Below, one piece after another: positions 44,170-52,780 of a stretch of 64,000 nt of DNA. The position numbers were made by a program, and so were the translations under genes. The stretch comes from an uncultured Chloroflexus sp. (GTDB lineage: Bacteria; Chloroflexota; Chloroflexia; Chloroflexales; Chloroflexaceae): the NCBI RefSeq assembly GCF_937951745.1, contig NZ_CALFBQ010000008.1:1-64000 (forward strand), read 5' to 3'. Position 1 is the first letter of the stretch. Each line of letters starts with the position of its first letter. A model generated the notes under the pieces. That model did no database searches. It was not told the DNA's origin and worked only from the letters and a program-made list of their open reading frames with translations.

Positions 44170-44496
44170 ATGGCTCGAAAATCATCAGCGCCGGTCAGCG
44201 CACCCGTCACGACGCTGGCACCCGTAGCTGCCGATCCCGCTCTTACATCGGTCAGTGATACTCTCATACGCCGGCAGCCACCCTTCTTGATGTGGTACGA
44301 CGACAATCCTAAAACACCGGTAGCGCAGAAGATCGCTGCGGCGATTGCCGCCTACAAGATGCGCTTCCCCGGCGTCGAACCGACCCTCGTCTTAGTCAAT
44401 GAAGCGGAAGTCACTCCAGTTGAGGGCATTGCCGTGCGCGGGATGGTGACGGTCAGCCGGCATACGTATTGGGTTGGGCAGGCGATGGCGAGGTAA
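44170..44496 (+). CDS. Small unknown protein, 108 residues
   Basis: The first 40 residues are low-complexity Ala/Pro/Val (SSAPVSAPVTTLAPVAADP). The rest is a compact domain with PFLMWYDDNPKTPVAQKIAAAIAAYKMRF, TLVLVNEAEV, then GIAVRGMVTVSRHTYWVGQ. It has no membrane segment or catalytic motif that I recognise. The ATG at 44170 follows a GAGAAAGAGAA tract; an earlier in-frame ATG at 44098 has no ribosome-binding site. No function is proposed. Confidence 0.6.
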   Translation: MARKSSAPVSAPVTTLAPVAADPALTSVSDTLIRRQPPFLMWYDDNPKTPVAQKIAAAIAAYKMRFPGVEPTLVLVNEAEVTPVEGIAVRGMVTVSRHTYWVGQAMAR

Positions 44497-44690
44497 GCGG
44501 CAATGGGGACACCTGAATGCTGTCTGATGGCGTGCATGTTGCGCAATTGATGAAGCGAGCGCCTTCTCCGCCAGACCACCGTTTGGTATGCAGCAGTTTG
44601 ACTACCGCACGCCATGCGCTTGTGCAGAATTGGTCGATATTCGGATGGCTTGGCGCGCTGACCCAATAACTGGTTCCTCATGCCATTTTG

Positions 44691-44951
44691 TCACCCCTGC
44701 GCATCGAGATACGCCAAGCCTTCTTGGGCATAGGGATTATCAGGGTCAAGCGCTAATACATTCTCAAGCGCAACCCGCTGATCGGCGGGATCATCAACCG
44801 CACCGCTCAGCCAAAGCCACGCTTCTGGGATCTGTTCGTTCAATTCAACCAGTTCTAGCAGCAACTCGCGCGCGCGTTCCCTATCCCCGCGCACTAGCGC
44901 CTGCGCGCCTTCATAGAGCAATTCGGCTTGACGGCGATCAAGCGGCGGCAT
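44691..44951 (-). CDS. Small TPR-like protein
   Basis: An 86-residue protein made almost entirely of two tetratricopeptide-like helical hairpins: LLYEGAQALVRGDRERARELLLELVELNEQIPEAWLWLSG and ENVLALDPDNPYAQEGLAYL. The pattern ...PEAWLWLSG...L is frequent in Chloroflexota TPR proteins. The ATG at 44951 has GAGGAGA upstream. It may be the last gene of the TRAP/XdhC group, about 120 bases after xdhC. Likely a protein-protein interaction module. Confidence 0.7.
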   Translation of the reverse strand: MPPLDRRQAELLYEGAQALVRGDRERARELLLELVELNEQIPEAWLWLSGAVDDPADQRVALENVLALDPDNPYAQEGLAYLDAQG

Positions 44952-45026
44952 GGTCAAGTCTCCTCGCTAGCACCGAGAGCATCTTCAACGATAATCACAG
45001 CGGGCTAATCACTTGCCCTATCTGAA

Positions 45027-45060
45027 CTCATCCGTCCCATCCGTGTATATCCGTGCCCCG
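45027..45060. repeat. ATCCGTG repeat cluster
   Basis: Three close copies of CATCCGT/ATCCGTG words, matching the family at 6701-6740 and the tandem repeats at 52781-52927. Confidence 0.5.
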
Positions 45061-45073
45061 TGTGCGTTGCCGA

Positions 45074-45796
45074 TTATGCCGTCCTACCCCGCCGGCCAAC
45101 TTGCACCACCTGCGCCAAAATGCTCAGCGCGATCTCTTCCGGCGTCTTCGCGCCGATCGGCAACCCAATCGGGCCGTGGATGCGGGCCAATTCCTCGGCG
45201 GTAAACCCCTCGGCGGCAAGCCGCTCGAGGCGACGGGCATGGGTTTTGGGGCTGCCCAATGCGCCGATGTAGCGCGCCGGTGAGCGCAACGCCACCCGCA
45301 AGGCCGGATCGTCAAGCTTGGGATCGTGGGTCAACACTGCCACACTGCTGCGCGCATCGAGCCGTCCGGCCAGCGCCTCGTCAGGCCATGCGATGACGAG
45401 TTCATCAACATGGGCAAACCGCTCACCGGTGGCAAACGCTTCACGGGCATCAATGACGACGGTGCGGAAGCCGACGACTTTGGCCAGCGCTGCTAGGGCG
45501 ATACTGATATGCACGCCACCGACCATAAACAGGGTTGGCGGCGGTACAAAACTCTCGACAAAGACAGTTGTGCCAGAGGCCAGCGTCATCGCTTGCGTTT
45601 CACCTTGCACCAGCAACGGCAACGCCGCCTGTACCGCTTGCGAGGTCAACTCCGCATCACCGAGATCGCCAACGGTCTGACCGTCTGGCATCAAGGCCAT
45701 CTTTGCCCCCACCGGGCCATCCGTTAGTACGGTGATAGTGGCCAGCGGTCGGCCACTGCGTACCGCTTCTCGCACCAGTTCGTAGAATGTGCTCAT
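45074..45796 (-). CDS. XdhC family protein, Rossmann (C-terminal type) domain
   Basis: The 240-residue protein corresponds to the part of XdhC that follows the N-terminal CoxI-like domain. A short linker domain leads to a Rossmann domain: TLFMVGGVHISIALAALAKVVGFRTVVIDAREAFATGERF, then SSVAVLTHDPKLDDPALRVAL, YIGALGSPKTHARRLERL and GPIGLPIGAKTPEEIALSILAQVV. XdhC proteins bind molybdenum cofactor and insert the sulfurated form into xanthine-dehydrogenase-type enzymes. The usual VxGAGH-type loop reads VGGVHIS here. The ATG at 45796 follows AAGGGAA. It is partnered with the separate N-domain gene at 45925-46236. Confidence 0.85.
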   Translation of the reverse strand: MSTFYELVREAVRSGRPLATITVLTDGPVGAKMALMPDGQTVGDLGDAELTSQAVQAALPLLVQGETQAMTLASGTTVFVESFVPPPTLFMVGGVHISIALAALAKVVGFRTVVIDAREAFATGERFAHVDELVIAWPDEALAGRLDARSSVAVLTHDPKLDDPALRVALRSPARYIGALGSPKTHARRLERLAAEGFTAEELARIHGPIGLPIGAKTPEEIALSILAQVVQVGRRGRTA

Positions 45797-45810
45797 ACTT
45801 TTCCCTTGGT

Positions 45811-45916
45811 CAACACCAAGCCACCAAGACGCAAAGATGCTGAACACAGTGTTGCCAAGACGCACAGCACTCAATAGGCGCCTATCACCTACACGCCTTG
45901 CGTCTTGGCGTTGATT
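45811..45916. repeat. Inverted repeat with CCAAGACGCAAAG arms
   Basis: The left arm (45811-45836, CAACACCAAG then CCACCAAGACGCAAAG) and right arm (45897-45916, CTTGCGTCTTGGCGTTG) are partly complementary, enclosing about 60 bases. The insert separates the two XdhC-type genes. Confidence 0.6.
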
Positions 45917-45924
45917 CAGCCACG

Positions 45925-46236
45925 CTACCGCAATGGCTCAACAAGCACATCGACCGACCCGCCACAAGCAAGCCCCACTTCCCACGCTGTCTCGTCGGCA
46001 ACACCAAAATGGAGCAGCCGCGTTTGACCGGTAGCAATCGCTTCTTGGCACGCTTCAAACACTGCGCCCTCGATACAACCGCCGCTGACCGAGCCAATCA
46101 TGGCGCCGCCCGACGACACCGCCATCTTGGCGCCCACCTGCCGTGGTGACGACCCCATTGTGCGCACAACTGTCGCCACTGCCACTCGCTCACCGCGAGC
46201 GAGCCAGCGATCAATAGCCTCAATTATGTCATGCAT
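45925..46236 (-). CDS. XdhC/CoxI family N-terminal-domain protein
   Basis: A 103-residue stand-alone XdhC_CoxI domain: RVAVATVVRTMGSSPRQVGAKMAV, then GGAMIGSVSGGCIEGAVFEA with the conserved GGCIE Cys, and ending GLACGGSVDVLVEPL. In many bacteria this domain is fused to the Rossmann domain found in the next gene downstream; here they are two genes separated by a repeat. The ATG at 46236 (GTG one codon earlier) has GAGGAT upstream and lies 18 bases after the TRAP permease stop, suggesting one transcript. Confidence 0.88.
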   Translation of the reverse strand: MHDIIEAIDRWLARGERVAVATVVRTMGSSPRQVGAKMAVSSGGAMIGSVSGGCIEGAVFEACQEAIATGQTRLLHFGVADETAWEVGLACGGSVDVLVEPLR

Positions 46237-46254
46237 CACAAACGATCCTCCACC

Positions 46255-48411
46255 CTAATCAGCCATGCTCGACTGCATCTTCGCCTGTCGCTGCCGACGC
46301 ACATCGTACCACTGCCACAACCACACACTACCGACAATTGCCACACCAAGGATATCAGTCAACAGGTTTGGCCAGAAGCAGAAAAATGTACCAACCGCAG
46401 CAATGATCCACTCCCACCATGTTGTCTTACGAACAAGATAGAACATGGTGACGGCTGAAAAAGCAATCGTACCCAGCGTAGCTGAGAACCATGACATCGC
46501 CACCTTACCCCATTCGATATCGACCAGCGGCTGACCACTTGAGCCAATCATGAGGATTTCAGGCGTAAAGGCAAACAAGATGGGCATCACGTAGAGCAGT
46601 TTCGCAAACTTGAACGACGTCCAGCCGGTCTTCCACGGATCGGCGCCAGCAATCGCAGCACCGGCATACGCCGCGACACACACCGGCGGGGTGATATTGC
46701 TGTCTTGGCTAAACCAGTAGACGATCATATGTGCCGCCAACAACGCGACACCGAGGCTGGTCAGCGCCGGCACCGCAATCACGGCAGTGATCAAATACGC
46801 TGCCGTCACCGGAACCCCCATGCCAAGCAAGAGGGAGGCCAGACCGATCAAGATGACCGCAGCCAAAACATCACCACCACTGAGGCTAACGATGATATTG
46901 GCAAACCGTTGACCAACACCGGTGGCGTAAATCGTACCGACGATCATACCAATGACGCCAACCGTCGCACCGATCACTAACGAATCGCGCACACCCTTCT
47001 GAATAGCTTCGTTGATCGTCTTCATTACACGCACCGTGCTGCGCGCAAATGCGTGTAGTACCGTCCCACCCTGTGCTGCCGGATTCTTCAAGTCAGCCAC
47101 GTTTTCCGGTAGCATATACATCAGTGGAATACATGATAAGATCGACCAGAAGGCAGCATAACCGGGTGAGTAACCAGAGGCCAACATAAAGATCACTACC
47201 AGCAAGGGCAGTGATAAATACCACTCGTTACGAAGAATCTGCCAAGCCGTTTGTTCAGTATGAATACCGCTGAGACCAAACTTCTTGGCCTCAAAATGCA
47301 CCATGGTCAACACCGACAGGAAGTAAAGAATGGCCGGTACGATAGAAATGGCCACAATGACCGAATACGGTGTATTGGTCAATTCCGACATCAAGAAGGC
47401 ACCGGCGCCCATCACCGGCGGCATAAAGGCGCCGCCAATAGAAGCCGACGGTTCGATAGCACCGGCCACATGTGGTCGAAAACCGGCCCGCTTCATCAAC
47501 GGAATTGTGAAAGTGCCAGTGCTTACCGTATTGGCAATCGCACTCCCTGAAATCGAGCCAAACAAGGCCGACGAGATCACTGCCACCTTCGCCGGCCCAC
47601 CGGTGCTGCGACCGGCCAACGCCAAGGGAAGATCGATAAAGAAGCGACTAGCACCAGCCTTGTTCAGAAATGCGCCGAAGAAGATAAAGATAATGACGTA
47701 GCTGACCAATACGTTGGCCATCACCCCAAACACACCCTCTTGATCGAGGAAAAGCACCGTCGCTACACGCTGCCACGGTTGACCGCGATGGGCAAACGTA
47801 TCAAGAATAGGAATATCGTAAAGTACAAAACCAAACCGCAAGTAGAGAATGAAAAAGAGGCCAATGAGCGTCATCGACCATCCAAGCACCCGACGAGCAA
47901 TTTCGAGCGAGACGATCAAACCGATCACACTCACGGTAAAATCGGTTTGGGTATAGGCGCCAGCTCGTCGTTGCAGTGCCGGATAGTTGACAATGAAGTA
48001 GCCAACCACCACAACGACCACCCCAATCAGGATCAGGTCAACAATGGTCGGCCCACCGCGCGGCATAACGATAGTGCGCAATCGCCCCGGCAAACGGTCG
48101 GCAACACGCCCCAGTGCAGGCTGTAGCACGCTTTTCTTTCCCACAGCAGGGTAGAGCAGTAACACGAGAATATACGTCAGCATCACATAAATGCCGCGTT
48201 GCCACTGCACCGGCGCTGGCAAGGTACCGGCAGTATAGATATAAAAACCGGCCATCCCGACCGCAACAAGCGCAACAACCACTCCCCAGAAGCGACCAAG
48301 TGTACGGGTTGGTTTTTCTTCCTGTTCAAGGTATTTACGAACCTTTTCCTGATCAATCTCATCGCTGGTCGGCGCAGATTCGATCGCACCAGACTGCTTT
48401 TGCTCAGCCAT
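46255..48411 (-). CDS. TRAP transporter fused permease (DctQ-DctM, TAXI type)
   Basis: A 718-residue integral membrane protein with about 17-18 hydrophobic segments: a short N-terminal four-helix part fused to a large DctM-like part. Typical segments are GSISGSAIANTVSTGTFTIPLMKR, IEPSASIGGAFMPPVMGAGAFLM, LLLGMGVPVTAAYLITAVIAVP and FSQDSNITPPVCVAAYAGAAIA. The Gly/Pro-rich IANTVSTG and NITPPV motifs mark the TRAP substrate path. It imports an organic anion using the Na+ or H+ gradient with the receptor encoded 93 bases upstream. The ATG at 48411 has AGAGGTGG upstream. Confidence 0.93.
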   Translation of the reverse strand: MAEQKQSGAIESAPTSDEIDQEKVRKYLEQEEKPTRTLGRFWGVVVALVAVGMAGFYIYTAGTLPAPVQWQRGIYVMLTYILVLLLYPAVGKKSVLQPALGRVADRLPGRLRTIVMPRGGPTIVDLILIGVVVVVVGYFIVNYPALQRRAGAYTQTDFTVSVIGLIVSLEIARRVLGWSMTLIGLFFILYLRFGFVLYDIPILDTFAHRGQPWQRVATVLFLDQEGVFGVMANVLVSYVIIFIFFGAFLNKAGASRFFIDLPLALAGRSTGGPAKVAVISSALFGSISGSAIANTVSTGTFTIPLMKRAGFRPHVAGAIEPSASIGGAFMPPVMGAGAFLMSELTNTPYSVIVAISIVPAILYFLSVLTMVHFEAKKFGLSGIHTEQTAWQILRNEWYLSLPLLVVIFMLASGYSPGYAAFWSILSCIPLMYMLPENVADLKNPAAQGGTVLHAFARSTVRVMKTINEAIQKGVRDSLVIGATVGVIGMIVGTIYATGVGQRFANIIVSLSGGDVLAAVILIGLASLLLGMGVPVTAAYLITAVIAVPALTSLGVALLAAHMIVYWFSQDSNITPPVCVAAYAGAAIAGADPWKTGWTSFKFAKLLYVMPILFAFTPEILMIGSSGQPLVDIEWGKVAMSWFSATLGTIAFSAVTMFYLVRKTTWWEWIIAAVGTFFCFWPNLLTDILGVAIVGSVWLWQWYDVRRQRQAKMQSSMAD

Positions 48412-48504
48412 AACCACCTCTTACGCAGGAGTGCCGGAGGGAGTTATCACTCCCTCCGGTTCCGCTTCAGCGACACCGTTGTCACTATGATCGTCATTCT
48501 TACA

Positions 48505-49545
48505 CTACTTCAGTTCGTCGGGAATCTGCACACCCTGCTCTGTCCAGAACTTGACTGCGCCGGGATGCAATTTGTTCGCGATACCGGTAATGCCAACGTC
48601 CAAACCCATCTCTTTGGCCGATGGATGGGCTTCGCGCAACCGGTCGAGACCGCCCTCAAGGTACACCGCCTTCAGCGCCTGATAGACGATCGATTCCGGC
48701 ACACTCGCATTCGCTACCCACAATGCTGTATCTTGGAAGCTCAGCACATCATTGGGGACGCCATCATACGCACCGCCGGTCAGGGCACGCTTCGAATAGA
48801 AGGGATACTGATCGAAGAAACCGGCAGCCGCTGCAGGGGTATAGATGTCGATCAATTTAATCTTGGTTGCCGCTGCCGCCTCACGTACCGAGGCATTAGG
48901 GAAACCAGCCAACACCCAGAAACCATCGAGTTGACCATCAGCCATCGCCGCCGCAGCTTGCGAGTAGCCAAGGTACTCGATCTTAATCTTATCGAATAGC
49001 CCTAACGCTTTAAAGTAGCGCTCGGCGCTCAACGCAGCCCCGGAACCGGCATTACCCAATGCAATCCGCTTCCCGACCAGATCTTCCACCGAATTAATCC
49101 CACTCTTTTCCGACACCACGAGATGCGCAACACCGCCGTAAAGTGGCGCTACTGGCATAACCTTATCGTACACAGTGGTGTCGTCGGGCAATTGACCCAG
49201 CGCCCCTAGGGCAACATCACCAGAATAGACAATCCCAAACTGGCGATCACCCGCGTTGACCGAGCGCAAATTCTCAGCCGAGCCGCCGGTACCCTCGGCA
49301 GTGATATCCACGCCGGGGACTTTCTCTTTAATGATTAGTGAGAGCACATCTGCGTAGACCTGAAATACGCCACCTACCGGCCCGCCACCAAAGGCGTAAC
49401 GGAGAGTCTGTGCAGGGGCAGGTGCGGGCGCCGCTTCGCCAGCAGCCGGCGCAGCGGTCGGCGCAGTAGTTGGTGTCGTCGTACCGCAGGCGCTTACGAG
49501 CAACGCTACCAGCACAAGCACGATTACACGCATGCGAGAAACCAC
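48505..49545 (-). CDS. TAXI-family TRAP substrate-binding lipoprotein
   Basis: The 346-residue receptor has a lipoprotein signal (VLVLVALLVSAC), an Ala/Pro/Thr spacer and a TAXI domain: RYAFGGGPVGGVFQVYADVLS, EGTGGSAENLRSVNAGDRQFGIV, RIALGNAGSGAALSAERYFKALGL, and MADGQLDGFWVLAGFPN. TAXI receptors bind small carboxylates such as glutamate or dicarboxylates. The GTG at 49545 is chosen because AAAGGAGG lies 6-7 bases upstream; the ATG at 49533 is too far away. It is the first gene of the TRAP/XdhC group. Confidence 0.92.
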   Translation of the reverse strand: MVSRMRVIVLVLVALLVSACGTTTPTTAPTAAPAAGEAAPAPAPAQTLRYAFGGGPVGGVFQVYADVLSLIIKEKVPGVDITAEGTGGSAENLRSVNAGDRQFGIVYSGDVALGALGQLPDDTTVYDKVMPVAPLYGGVAHLVVSEKSGINSVEDLVGKRIALGNAGSGAALSAERYFKALGLFDKIKIEYLGYSQAAAAMADGQLDGFWVLAGFPNASVREAAAATKIKLIDIYTPAAAAGFFDQYPFYSKRALTGGAYDGVPNDVLSFQDTALWVANASVPESIVYQALKAVYLEGGLDRLREAHPSAKEMGLDVGITGIANKLHPGAVKFWTEQGVQIPDELK

Positions 49546-49659
49546 GTCGTTTCCTCCTTTGCCTAAGATCAACGGTTACGCTGAATTCAGATAGACTAGA
49601 TTATACTCGATATGAAAACGAAATGGGAAAGGATTTCACAACTAATACGAGGTGGCAAC

Positions 49660-50541
49660 ATGACGATTATTAACGGATATACACCGTTTCGGCAACAGGT
49701 TCATGGGGTGACGATTGCCGGCGCGATCGGCGGCAGCGGGCCGCCGCTGTTGTTACTGCACGGTTACCCGCAAACTCATGCGATGTGGTATGCGATTGCG
49801 CCGGCGTTGGCAGATTCGTTTACAGTGGTAGCCGCTGACCTCCGTGGCTATGGCGATAGCGACAAGCCGGCTGACGATGCCGAGCACGCAACGTATAGCA
49901 AACGGACAATGGCCGCCGATATGGTGGGGTTGATGGAACTGTTGGGCTTTGCCCGCTTTGCCGTCGCCGGGCACGATCGCGGGGCACGGGTAACGCATCG
50001 TATGTGCCTTGACCATCCTGATCGGGTAACACGCGCCGCCATGCTCGATATTGTGCCGACTCATCATATGTACCTCACCGCTGACCGCGCCTTTGCCACA
50101 GCTTACTACCACTGGTTTTTTCTCATCCAACCGGCCCCGCTGCCCGAACGGCTGATCGGGGCTGATCCTGAGTTCTGGGTGCGCAGCAAGCTGGCGCATT
50201 GGGGACGCACGCCAACCGCTTTTACCGATCAGGCTGTAGCCGAATATGTGCGCTGTTTTCGCGATCCTGCCGCAATTGCCGCCAGTTGCGCCGATTACCG
50301 GGCAGCGGCCAGCATCGATCTCGCGCACGATGATGAAGATTTCCGGGCTGGACGCAAAGTGACGTGCCCACTGCTGGTGTTGTGGGGTAGCGACGGTTTT
50401 GTCGGCAAGCGTTACGATGTGCTGCAAGTCTGGCGGGAGTATGCCGTTGATGTGCAGGGCCATAGCGTTCCCGGCGGCCATTTCTTGCCTGAAGAGGCGC
50501 CGGCAGCGACGCTTGCGGCGTTGCGACAGTTCTTTAACTGA
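49660..50541 (+). CDS. Alpha/beta hydrolase, fluoroacetate-dehalogenase-like
   Basis: The 293-residue hydrolase closely follows the fluoroacetate/haloacetate dehalogenase pattern. LLLLHGYPQTHAMW carries the oxyanion region; GHDRGARVTHRMCLDHPDRV holds the nucleophile Asp (residue 106) and the two carboxylate-binding Arg. LDIVPTHHMY supplies the acid, YYHWFFLIQPAPLPERLIGADP the halide-binding His-Trp, and SCADYRAAASID the halide-binding Tyr. The catalytic His is in VPGGHFLPEEAP. The cap-domain halide pocket of characterised defluorinases thus appears complete. The real substrate could still be another ester or epoxide. The ATG has GAGGTGG 5 bases upstream. It is divergent from the TAXI receptor. 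Confidence 0.88.
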   Translation: MTIINGYTPFRQQVHGVTIAGAIGGSGPPLLLLHGYPQTHAMWYAIAPALADSFTVVAADLRGYGDSDKPADDAEHATYSKRTMAADMVGLMELLGFARFAVAGHDRGARVTHRMCLDHPDRVTRAAMLDIVPTHHMYLTADRAFATAYYHWFFLIQPAPLPERLIGADPEFWVRSKLAHWGRTPTAFTDQAVAEYVRCFRDPAAIAASCADYRAAASIDLAHDDEDFRAGRKVTCPLLVLWGSDGFVGKRYDVLQVWREYAVDVQGHSVPGGHFLPEEAPAATLAALRQFFN

Positions 50542-50600
50542 AGCGCGCGCTGCGGGGTGCTGCTGCATTTCGCCATCGCAAAGCCGTAGCGTGTCTGAAC

Positions 50601-50735
50601 GCGAAGGCGCAGAGAGTTTAGGGGAAACGCCACAACCAGATACAAGTGTTTACCAGACGATTTTTGGGGTCTTTTGTGTCTCGTCGTGGCTATTTCCTGT
50701 CCTCACCCGCCATCAGGTGGGCGGGGGCCATCCCC
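50601..50735. repeat. Dispersed intergenic repeats (GGCGCAGAGA and GTCTTTTGTGTCTC types)
   Basis: GCGAAGGCGCAGAGA (50601-50615) is of the type found at 13323-13434. The unit at 50629-50695, ending GGTCTTTTGTGTCTCGTCGTGGCTATT, is a third copy of the 10839-10994 repeat. TCACCCGCC and GGCGGG (50704-50730) form a short hairpin beyond. Confidence 0.65.
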
Positions 50736-50766
50736 AATATCTTCTACGCCTTGTTACGGCTATCCC

Positions 50767-51489
50767 TCACGCCAACAGATCGAGGATGCGATTAACAATC
50801 GCTGTATCAACCTCATCAAGACCATAAGTCAGACGCTGGCGGCGGCGCTCCCCCTGCCAGATTTGGCGCACAGCTTTGCGGATACGCCAACCCTTACGTT
50901 CGAGGTCATCTAACGCCTGCTCAACATCGGCGCGCTCGCTCTCATCACCGCGGGCAACGGCGGCTATCGCTTGCAACAACGGCTCAAACTGTTGTACGGC
51001 GTGGGCGGTATCTTCTTCACTATCGGCTAGGCTGATGAGACCAATTGCGACTAGCCGGTCGATCACCTGTTGCTGTTCAGAGAGTGGCAAGCCATTGATC
51101 GCAAACTGCAACGCCGCGCCGTCGCCTTGCTCGATCGCCTGCCGTACCGCTGGCGGCAAACTAGCGAGAAATTCGGGGGTCAGATCAGCGGCAATATCTT
51201 CGGCAGCGGCCCGATGACGCTCGGCGAAATCAGTCAGACCAAGATCGGCGAAAATCTCGGCGGCGCGAGCGAGATAGGGCCGAGCCAAATCGGGCCGACC
51301 CATGCGGCGCAACGCCCAACCGTAGTTGCCGGTCTGCGCCGCCGCACTATAGTATTCACCCGCTGCCCAATACAACCTGACTGCCTGATTGAGCAGGTCG
51401 GTCGCCTGCGGCAGATCGGTGGCAACTAACGCCTTGCCGTGCGCAATCAAAGCATCGGCTTCCGCCTTTAACTGATCAGGATTTGTCAT
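50767..51489 (-). CDS. TPR-containing helical protein, partner of CoxE-type gene
   Basis: A 240-residue all-helical protein. TPR-like repeats occupy residues about 5-95 (LLNQAVRLYWAAGEYYSAAAQTGNYGWALRRMG and ARPYLARAAEIFADLGLTDFAERH). The remainder is Ala/Glu-rich helix with no recognised family and a basic stretch (RKAVRQIWQGERRRQRL) near the end. The ATG is joined to the stop of the VWA protein gene as TGATG, so both are made together. It is probably a scaffold for the VWA protein. Confidence 0.7.
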   Translation of the reverse strand: MTNPDQLKAEADALIAHGKALVATDLPQATDLLNQAVRLYWAAGEYYSAAAQTGNYGWALRRMGRPDLARPYLARAAEIFADLGLTDFAERHRAAAEDIAADLTPEFLASLPPAVRQAIEQGDGAALQFAINGLPLSEQQQVIDRLVAIGLISLADSEEDTAHAVQQFEPLLQAIAAVARGDESERADVEQALDDLERKGWRIRKAVRQIWQGERRRQRLTYGLDEVDTAIVNRILDLLA

Positions 51490-52694
51490 CACATCCCTCG
51501 CACCGTCGTCATGCGCTGGCGGCGCGGTGGGCGCTGCGCACTGAGCGAGGCCAATTTCGCGCCGAGTTGCTCTAAACTCACTAAATTATGCACGGGTAAA
51601 AAATCATCAACAAACGGCAGCGCTGCTTGCATCCCGACGGTCAGCGGCTCGTAGCCGGGCGTACCGAGCAGCGGGTTTAGCCAAATAAGCCGATGGCACG
51701 ATCGTTGCAGCCGATCCATTTCGCGGGCCAGCAGTTCAGGCTCGCCACGATCCCAGCCATCGCTAATCAAGAGCACCACTGGGCTGCGACCGAGCACGCG
51801 CCGACCCCAGCGAAAATTGAACTCCTTGATCGCCTCGCCGATGCGGGTGCCACCACTCCAATCAACCACATGCTTGCTGACCGCATCAATCGCGTCGTCA
51901 ATGTCTTTGTGGCGCAACTGGCGGGTGATGCGGGTCAGACGAGTGCCGAACACAAAGGTCTCGACATCGCCCAAGCCAGCCGAAATCGCATGGGCAAACT
52001 GGAGCAGAATGCGTGAATATCGCTCCATGCTGCCGGAAATATCGCAAATCAGCACCAGCGGGCGCGGCTCGGTGCGAATATCGCGCCACGCCAATTCAAC
52101 CGGCTCACCGCCGAATCGCCAACTTTGGCGCAAGGTGCGGCGCATATCGAGCAGGCGACCGGCACGGGCCGGACGGCGCCGGCGGGTGCGGCGCGGCGGG
52201 ATACGCCATTCCATACGCCGGATCAGCTCTTTGCAGGCTTGCACTTCTTCCCACGTACACTGGGCGAAATCTTTCGTGCGCAATGCCTCGTCACGGCTAA
52301 AGGTGAGCTGAATATCGAACTCTTCCCGCTCTTGCCCTTCAGACGACTCGGCATCGTCGGCAGTGGGTTGGCGACGCGGCAAGCGCAACTGGCGGCGCGG
52401 AATCTTGACCTCTGGCAAGAGCATCCGCATCATTTCGCGTTCAAGATCGACGCCAAGCGCCTTCTTCCAAAAGAATTCAAAGGCCATCTCGAACAACGGC
52501 AGATCTTCGCGGCGCAAGACCAGTATGCAGCGCATCGTGGCCCGCAAATCCTCGCGGCGCAGCAAGCCAACGTGCTCGATGGCTTCGATCAGCTCGACGA
52601 TCTGGCCGGGACTGACCGGAATACCCATTTCGCGCAGTAGATAGCCGAAACTGACGATGTGAGACAAAATATTCCCGCTGGTTTGAGCGTTCAT
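51489..52694 (-). CDS. VWA domain protein of the CoxE family
   Basis: The 401-residue protein has an N-terminal helical domain (SFGYLLREMGIPVSPGQIVELIEAI), a charged Arg-rich middle (RRQLRLPRRQ and PPRRTRRRRPARAGR) and a C-terminal von Willebrand A domain with an intact metal site, LICDISGSMERYSRILLQ, then DWSGGTRIGEAIKEF and LISDGWDRGEPELLAREM. CoxE proteins work with the MoxR-type ATPase CoxD in maturing the Cu-Mo site of carbon monoxide dehydrogenase and relatives; no CoxD is in this window. The ATG at 52694 lacks a clear ribosome-binding site. Confidence 0.85.
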   Translation of the reverse strand: MNAQTSGNILSHIVSFGYLLREMGIPVSPGQIVELIEAIEHVGLLRREDLRATMRCILVLRREDLPLFEMAFEFFWKKALGVDLEREMMRMLLPEVKIPRRQLRLPRRQPTADDAESSEGQEREEFDIQLTFSRDEALRTKDFAQCTWEEVQACKELIRRMEWRIPPRRTRRRRPARAGRLLDMRRTLRQSWRFGGEPVELAWRDIRTEPRPLVLICDISGSMERYSRILLQFAHAISAGLGDVETFVFGTRLTRITRQLRHKDIDDAIDAVSKHVVDWSGGTRIGEAIKEFNFRWGRRVLGRSPVVLLISDGWDRGEPELLAREMDRLQRSCHRLIWLNPLLGTPGYEPLTVGMQAALPFVDDFLPVHNLVSLEQLGAKLASLSAQRPPRRQRMTTVRGM

Positions 52695-52780
52695 AGTGGA
52701 TAGATGACGGAGAATGCGCACGAATCAGACGATCCTGTAACGTATTGTAACACAGCACCACGCTGGCGTAGCATCTATGC

